Source: Actinomycetes bacterium (GTDB taxonomy: Bacteria; Actinomycetota; Actinomycetes; Mycobacteriales; Mycobacteriaceae). From it: a stretch of DNA of 9,506 nucleotides. Under the pieces are notes generated by a model. That model did not search any database. It was not told where the DNA came from and worked only from the letters and a program-made list of their open reading frames with translations. Both the position numbers and the translations under genes were made by a program. Below are positions 5,926 to 9,506 of this stretch, piece after piece. The DNA lies in the NCBI GenBank assembly GCA_023417985.1, contig JAEZDV010000320.1, forward strand, positions 1 to 9,506. The letters are read 5' to 3'. Position 1 is the stretch's first letter; every line of letters begins with the position of its first letter.

Positions 5926-7098
5926 ATGCGGGTGGCGATGATGACGCGGGAATATCCGCCGGAGGTGTACGGCGGTGCCGGTGTTCACGTCACCGAGCTC
6001 GTGGCGCAACTCCGGAGACTGTGCACGGTGGACGTGCACTGCATGGGCGCTCCACGCGACACCGCGACGGTGCACATCCCCGACCCCGCGCTGGCGGGCG
6101 CCAACGCCGCTCTCACGACGCTGTCGGCAGAACTGCGCATGGCCCACGCGGCCGCGGGCGTCGACGTCGTCCACTCCCACACGTGGTACTCCGGCCTCGC
6201 CGGACATCTGGCCGCTGAACTGTACGACGTGCCCCACGTCCTCACCGCGCACTCGCTCGAGCCGCGTCGGCCGTGGAAGGCCGAGCAGCTCGGTGGTGGT
6301 TACCGGATCTCGTCGTGGTCGGAACGCAACGCCGTGCAGTACGCCGACGCGGTCATCGCGGTGAGCGAAGGCATGCGGCTCGACGTCCTGGACGCCTATC
6401 CCTTCGTCGATCCCGCCCGAGTGCACGTCGTGCGCAACGGCATCGACACGACCACATGGCATCCCGGGCCCGCCGAGGACGGTGCCGAGTCGGCGCTCGA
6501 TCGCATCGGTGTCGATCCCGACCGCCCGATCATCGCGTTCGTCGGCCGCATCACCCGGCAGAAGGGCGTGGGGCACCTGATCGCCGCCGCACACCATCTC
6601 GCCCCGGAGATTCAGCTCGTGCTGTGCGCGGGAGCGCCCGACACCCCGGAGATCGCGGCGGAGACCGCACGCGCCGTCGCCGAACTCCAGGCGGCCCGCA
6701 ACGGTGTGTACTGGGTTCAGGAGATGCTTCCCGTCGAGTCCATCCGGGAAATTCTCTCTGCCGCACGCGTGTTCGTGTGCCCGTCCGTCTACGAGCCGCT
6801 CGGCATCGTCAATCTCGAGGCCATGGCCTGTGAAACCGCCGTGGTCGCGTCCGACGTCGGCGGTATCCCCGAGGTCGTCCAGGACGGCGTGACGGGCGTT
6901 CTGGTGCACTACGACTCCTACGAGCCGCAGGAGTACGAGCGGGCGCTCGCAGCGGCTCTCAACGACGTTGCCGGCGATGCCGCACGTGCCGCGGAGTACG
7001 GCCGCGCCGGCCGCGACCGTGCGATCTCCGAGTTCTCCTGGGCGCAGATCGCCCGCCAGACCCTGACGGTCTATCAGGACGTGGTCAGCCGCCGCTGA
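5926..7098 (+). CDS. glgA: GT4 glycogen synthase / alpha-maltose-1-phosphate synthase
   Basis: A 390-residue GT-B fold glycosyltransferase of family GT4 that uses ADP-glucose. The N-terminal domain opens with MMTREYPPEVYGGAGVHV (5-22), including the nucleotide/acceptor loop GGAGVHV. The C-terminal donor domain has FVGRITRQKG (205-214) and the EX7E motif Glu290-Glu298 in PSVYEPLGIVNLEAMAC. This short GT4 type, unlike the GT5 synthase of enterobacteria, corresponds to M. tuberculosis Rv1212c. That enzyme was renamed GlgM because it makes maltose-1-phosphate from ADP-glucose and glucose-1-phosphate for the GlgE route. Which acceptor is used here cannot be told from sequence. The start is ATG 5926. 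Its 3' end overlaps the convergent methyltransferase gene by 14 bases. Confidence 0.94.
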   Translation: MRVAMMTREYPPEVYGGAGVHVTELVAQLRRLCTVDVHCMGAPRDTATVHIPDPALAGANAALTTLSAELRMAHAAAGVDVVHSHTWYSGLAGHLAAELYDVPHVLTAHSLEPRRPWKAEQLGGGYRISSWSERNAVQYADAVIAVSEGMRLDVLDAYPFVDPARVHVVRNGIDTTTWHPGPAEDGAESALDRIGVDPDRPIIAFVGRITRQKGVGHLIAAAHHLAPEIQLVLCAGAPDTPEIAAETARAVAELQAARNGVYWVQEMLPVESIREILSAARVFVCPSVYEPLGIVNLEAMACETAVVASDVGGIPEVVQDGVTGVLVHYDSYEPQEYERALAAALNDVAGDAARAAEYGRAGRDRAISEFSWAQIARQTLTVYQDVVSRR

Positions 7099-7972
7099 GG
7101 GTGGAGTGCGCGTCGGGCACGGAAGGAGTCACGTCGTCCCGCCGTGTCCACGTGGAGACGACGACGGACACGGTGACGTCGAAGGGGTCCGGAAGCGCAG
7201 CCAGCAACGCGCTGCGGTCCGCAGAGGTCAGATGATGCGCGGACGGGCCCATTCCGGCCAGTTGCGCGAGTGCGGGACGCGGCAGCGCCACGGAGAACTG
7301 CACCGGTGTACGCGCTGTGCGCTCGAACAGGCCCGACAACGCCGCCGACAACCGTTCGGTCTTGCGGTCGTCGACGCTGACCATGCCCGGCAGCGACACG
7401 AGTTCGCGCAGGTGTTCCGTGGTGGGCGACGCGACGACGAGCGCGCCACCGGGCACGAGAACACGATGGCTCTCGGCAGCGTTCCGGGGCGCGAACACCG
7501 ACAGCACGTGGGTGAGCGAACCCGACTGCACCGGCAGTTGCCGCCACACGTCGGCGAGCACCGAGCCCGCACGTGGGTGGGAACGCGCGATACGCCGGAC
7601 CGCGGGTTTGGACACGTCCAGGCCGATGCCGCGGGCGCCGGGCAGGGCGTCGAGCACGGTTTGGAGGTACTGGCCGGTTCCGGCGCCGACTTCGAGAATG
7701 CGGGGATCGTCCTCCGCAGCAGTGCTGCACGCCGACGCCACCGCATCGCGGACGGCGTCGTAGTACCCCGCACCGAGGAAGTCTGCACGCGCGGCGATCA
7801 TCTCGGCGGTGTCACCGGTGAACGGCGTGGCGGTGCCGGTGAGAAGGGAGACGTAGCCCTGGCGCGCGACGTCGAAGCTGTGCCCGAATTCGCACAGCAC
7901 GGTGGAGCCGTCGAGGTCCATCGCACTGCTGCAGTGCGGGCACGCGAGGAGGTCGATCACGGTGTCGAGCAC
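7085..7972 (-). CDS. rlmA: 23S rRNA (guanine-N1) methyltransferase, RlmA family
   Basis: A 295-residue SAM-dependent enzyme that methylates N1 of a guanine in 23S rRNA helix 35. The family includes RlmA(I), which acts on G745 in E. coli, and RlmA(II)/TlrB, which acts on G748 and gives tylosin resistance. An N-terminal zinc ribbon is intact: Cys11, Cys14, Cys27 and His31 have the same spacing as Cys5, Cys8, Cys21 and His25 of E. coli RlmA. SAM motif I is EVGAGTG (94-100), followed by GLDVSKPAVR. As a Gram-positive member, RlmA(II) activity is more likely (inference). The start is GTG 7972, with GAGGAG ending 5 bases upstream. It is transcribed alone on the minus strand, after a strong hairpin that follows the DUF3117 gene. 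Its stop overlaps glgA. Confidence 0.87.
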   Translation of the reverse strand: MLDTVIDLLACPHCSSAMDLDGSTVLCEFGHSFDVARQGYVSLLTGTATPFTGDTAEMIAARADFLGAGYYDAVRDAVASACSTAAEDDPRILEVGAGTGQYLQTVLDALPGARGIGLDVSKPAVRRIARSHPRAGSVLADVWRQLPVQSGSLTHVLSVFAPRNAAESHRVLVPGGALVVASPTTEHLRELVSLPGMVSVDDRKTERLSAALSGLFERTARTPVQFSVALPRPALAQLAGMGPSAHHLTSADRSALLAALPDPFDVTVSVVVSTWTRRDDVTPSVPDAHSTLSGG

Positions 7973-8006
7973 GGGAGCTCCTCACCGATACCCGGTACGG
8001 ACAGCT

Positions 8007-8040
8007 CCGGACCCCGCGCGCCGAGGAGCGCGGGGCCCGG
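8007..8040 (-). terminator. Strong GC hairpin between the DUF3117 and rlmA genes
   Basis: Arms 8007-8019 and 8028-8040 pair at 12 of 13 positions around an 8-base loop. The inner eight pairs (CCCCGCGC with GCGCGGGG) are perfect, and the single mismatch is A8011-C8036. It starts 20 bases after the DUF3117 stop on the minus strand. No T-tract follows, as is common for actinobacterial terminators. It would separate DUF3117 from rlmA. Confidence 0.6.
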
Positions 8041-8060
8041 GTTGCCCGAAGAGGGGCCGA

Positions 8061-8228
8061 TCAGCTGGTGACACTCTTGAGTTCGTCGCCTAGGGCCGCA
8101 GCCTCTTCCGGCGTGAGCTCGACGACCAGACGTCCGCCGCCCTCGAGTGGAACCCTCATGACGATTCCTCGTCCCTCTTTGGTTGCTTCGAGGGGACCGT
8201 CCCCGGTCCGGGGCTTCATGGCCGCCAT
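8061..8228 (-). CDS. Small DUF3117 family protein (Rv1211-like)
   Basis: A 55-residue protein of unknown function beginning MAAMKPRTGDGPLEATKEGR and ending in an acidic helix (LTPEEAAALGDELKSV). The sequence is almost unchanged across actinobacteria, as I recall from M. tuberculosis Rv1211. The middle (IVMRVPLEGGGRLVVEL) should form two beta strands joined by a Gly turn, followed by a C-terminal helix. There is no signal peptide, membrane segment or Cys. I start it at ATG 8228, where GGAGG lies 9 bases upstream. A second ATG at 8219 is possible. An in-frame extension to 8420 overlaps the tag end and is probably not translated. Mycobacterial annotations that begin upstream of the Shine-Dalgarno may be too long. 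It lies 142 bases after tag and is followed by a strong hairpin, so it may be its own unit. Confidence 0.88.
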   Translation of the reverse strand: MAAMKPRTGDGPLEATKEGRGIVMRVPLEGGGRLVVELTPEEAAALGDELKSVTS

Positions 8229-8289
8229 CCTCTGCTCCCTCCAAATCTGCACCCGACCGCCGGGCGCGTGGGTTACCGTGTGGTTGCAC

Positions 8290-8303
8290 CACCGACCTCG
8301 GTG
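8290..8303. repeat. 14-bp palindrome upstream of the DUF3117 gene
   Basis: CACCGA-CC-TCGGTG is a perfect inverted repeat with a 2-base centre. It lies in the 142-base gap between tag and the DUF3117 gene, 61 bases before the DUF3117 start. The centre is too short for a good RNA hairpin, so a dimeric repressor or activator site is more likely. I do not recognise the regulator. Confidence 0.35.
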
Positions 8304-8370
8304 ATGCGCGCCATCCCATTCTTCCCTATTGCGGAATGCGCCGGGTAGCTGACTCCGCAGTAAGCCCCGG

Positions 8371-8949
8371 TCATGGCCTGTCGAGCGCCTTCGCGACCCA
8401 GCATCCGGACACGTGATCATCGACCATTCCGGTCGCTTGCATCAGTGCATATGCAGTGGTGGGGCCCATAAAACGCAGTCCGAGACGCTTCAGCTCCCGA
8501 GCCATCGCGGTCGACTCCTCGGTAACCGCCGGAACGAATTCGACACTTTTCGGACGTCGCGCGCGCCGCGGCGGGGCGAACGACCAGAGCAGAGTGTCGA
8601 GGTCGGTCGGCAGCTCCAGAATCGACCGTGCGTTGGCGATCGTGGCCTCGATCTTGCGGCGGTTCCGGATGATGCCCGCGTCGCCGAGCAACCGTTGTAC
8701 GTCGGCCTCGGTGAAGCGCGCCACGGCGTCGACATCGAAGCCCGCGAAGGCGCTCCGGAACGCCGGGCGCTTGCGCAGGATGGTCAGCCACGACAGGCCG
8801 GACTGGAAGGCCTCGAGCGCGATCCGTTCGAACAGTGCATCGCGACCGTGCAGCTCGCGTCCCCACTCGGTGTCGTGATAGTCGCGGTAGACCGTGCTGC
8901 CGGGACGGTCCACCGCCCACGGGCACCGCACGAGGCCGTCGTCGGTCAC
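8371..8949 (-). CDS. tag: DNA-3-methyladenine glycosylase I
   Basis: A 192-residue HhH-superfamily DNA repair enzyme that excises 3-methyladenine from alkylated DNA. The structural zinc ligands of the Tag family are present: Cys9 (RCPW), His25 (YHDTEWG), His179 and Cys183 (DDHVSGC). The base-binding residues ALFERIALEAFQSGLSW (38-54), with Glu41 in place of E. coli Glu38, are conserved, as is AGIIRNRRKI. Length and order match E. coli Tag and M. tuberculosis TagA (Rv1210). The start is GTG 8949, which overlaps the stop of the upstream DivIVA-domain gene in GTGA. GGAGGAG lies 2 bases before it inside the upstream gene, so translation is probably coupled. Confidence 0.95.
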   Translation of the reverse strand: MTDDGLVRCPWAVDRPGSTVYRDYHDTEWGRELHGRDALFERIALEAFQSGLSWLTILRKRPAFRSAFAGFDVDAVARFTEADVQRLLGDAGIIRNRRKIEATIANARSILELPTDLDTLLWSFAPPRRARRPKSVEFVPAVTEESTAMARELKRLGLRFMGPTTAYALMQATGMVDDHVSGCWVAKALDRP

Positions 8950-9452
8950 GACTCCTCCGGTCGGTCGGCAGCCGGTTTCTCACCGGCCGGGCGCTCGACC
9001 GTGGGGTACTCGACGGTGTGGTGCTCGACGGTGTGCTGCTCGTCGACTCGCCGTTCGACGACACGCACTTGCTCGGTGGGAGCGTCCGCGTCGGGCTCGA
9101 CGGGCCCTTCGCTCTCGGCACCGGAGGCGTCGTCGGGGGCGGCCACCGGGCCGGGCGCCGGCACGGTCTCGTCGCCGGTTCGCGCGAGTTCGGCCCGCAA
9201 CTCGTCGATCTCGCGGGCGAGCCGGTCGAGTGCCCAGTCGACCTCGCTCATCTTGTAGCCGCGCCACGTCTGCTGGAAGCGGAGGTCGCGGACGTCGGTG
9301 CCTGTGACATCGGTGGCCGGGAGCACGGTCGCGGTGGTGCCGGGCGGGATGGGTGCGAGAACCTCGCTCCGGCCGAACACCGACGACGCGATGAAGAACA
9401 GCACGGCGGCGACGACCACCATGACGACCACGTACAGAAGAACCGTCACCAT
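8946..9452 (-). CDS. Membrane-anchored DivIVA-domain protein (Rv1209-like)
   Basis: A 168-residue protein with an N-terminal hydrophobic helix (about 4-26, VLLYVVVMVVVAAVLFFIA). A short linker and a DivIVA-type segment FQQTWRGYKMSEVDWALDRL (59-78) follow, continuing as a helix or coiled coil to about 91 (AREIDELRAELAR). The C-terminal half is acidic, Pro/Ala-rich and then Glu/His/Val-rich, containing a short TVE repeat. The GYK-x-SEVDWALDRL motif marks a family of small actinobacterial DivIVA-domain proteins. Family analogy suggests a role at the pole or septum, but the actual function is unknown. The start is ATG 9452. There is no Shine-Dalgarno, and CAAGAT, a weak -10 match, lies 6 bases upstream. 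The stop overlaps the tag start by 4 bases. M. tuberculosis has the same pair (Rv1209-Rv1210). Confidence 0.85.
   Translation of the reverse strand: MVTVLLYVVVMVVVAAVLFFIASSVFGRSEVLAPIPPGTTATVLPATDVTGTDVRDLRFQQTWRGYKMSEVDWALDRLAREIDELRAELARTGDETVPAPGPVAAPDDASGAESEGPVEPDADAPTEQVRVVERRVDEQHTVEHHTVEYPTVERPAGEKPAADRPEES
8994..9038. repeat. 15-bp tandem repeat (three copies) in the DivIVA-domain gene
   Basis: Three imperfect units of the form CTCGAC(C/G)GTG(G/T)G(G/C)T(A/G) lie head to tail (8994-9008, 9009-9023, 9024-9038). On the minus strand they encode the pentads QHTVE, HHTVE and YPTVE. A degenerate fourth pentad follows in the protein. Being in frame, the array can change length without breaking the gene. 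Confidence 0.75.
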
Positions 9453-9489
9453 GCACCGATCTTGGCACGGCCCCGGCGCGGGGCGCGGC

Positions 9490-9506
9490 GGGGGGGGGGG
9501 GGGGGG
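9490..9506. repeat. Run of 17 G at the window edge
   Basis: The last 17 bases are all G. A homopolymer of this length at a sequence end is typical of an assembly or sequencing artefact (for example no-signal base calls), or of a true homopolymer that stopped assembly. On the minus strand it would be a poly-C tract 37 bases upstream of the DivIVA-domain gene. Confidence 0.7.

Noticed and set aside
5755..6909. 384-codon minus-strand open frame opposite glgA
   Set aside because: His/Gly/Arg-rich antisense shadow. The GT4 motifs on the plus strand account for this DNA.
7106..8071. 321-codon plus-strand open frame opposite rlmA
   Set aside because: Antisense composition. It crosses the hairpin and the end of the DUF3117 gene.
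8229..8420. In-frame upstream extension of the DUF3117 gene
   Set aside because: It overlaps the end of tag and contains the Shine-Dalgarno of the short form. The resemblance of its last codons to longer mycobacterial annotations can come from the conserved ribosome site.
1..9506. Search for tRNA, rRNA, CRISPR arrays, transposases, phage genes, attachment sites and riboswitches
   Set aside because: None seen. The only repeats are the short ones listed, and all gaps between genes are under 150 bases.

Overview
The window is high-GC chromosomal DNA from an actinobacterium of the order Mycobacteriales, most likely Rhodococcus or a close Nocardiaceae relative. The evidence is the GC-rich third codon positions, many GTG/TTG starts, and a gene order (tatB, htrA, rseA, sigE, O-methyltransferase, glgC, glgA, DUF3117, tag, DivIVA-domain protein) that matches what I know of the Mycobacterium tuberculosis Rv1224-Rv1209 region. 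It is conserved core chromosome. I see no insertion sequences, phage genes, CRISPR arrays, tRNAs or rRNAs, and no obvious undescribed multi-gene system. The novelty is in regulation and in small departures from the expected arrangement.

Left part (about 57-3402, minus strand): the envelope-stress cluster sigE-rseA-htrA-tatB. SigE is an ECF sigma factor. RseA is its cytoplasmic zinc-type anti-sigma factor. HtrA is a membrane-anchored serine protease with a PDZ domain, and TatB is a Tat translocase subunit. sigE and rseA are closely spaced. htrA and tatB follow after gaps of 115 and 83 bases, and tatB appears to have its own promoter.

Middle (3531-7098): a methyltransferase gene diverges from sigE and converges on glgC. 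glgC (ADP-glucose pyrophosphorylase) and glgA/glgM (GT4 glucosyltransferase) supply and use ADP-glucose for alpha-glucan and maltose-1-phosphate synthesis. Between these two glycogen genes lies a CsoR/RicR-type copper sensor with a perfect 17-bp operator directly upstream of its start.

Right part (7085-9452, minus strand): an RlmA-type 23S rRNA guanine-N1 methyltransferase, a tiny DUF3117 protein, 3-methyladenine DNA glycosylase I (tag), and a membrane-anchored DivIVA-domain protein whose stop overlaps the tag start. The window ends in a run of 17 G, which looks like a contig edge or a sequencing artefact.

A recurring theme is leaderless-type initiation. Five genes (tatB, the O-methyltransferase, glgC, csoR, glgA) have a TANNNT -10 element ending 6-7 bases before the start codon and no well-placed Shine-Dalgarno sequence. 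sigE, rseA, htrA, rlmA, DUF3117 and tag have recognisable Shine-Dalgarno sequences.
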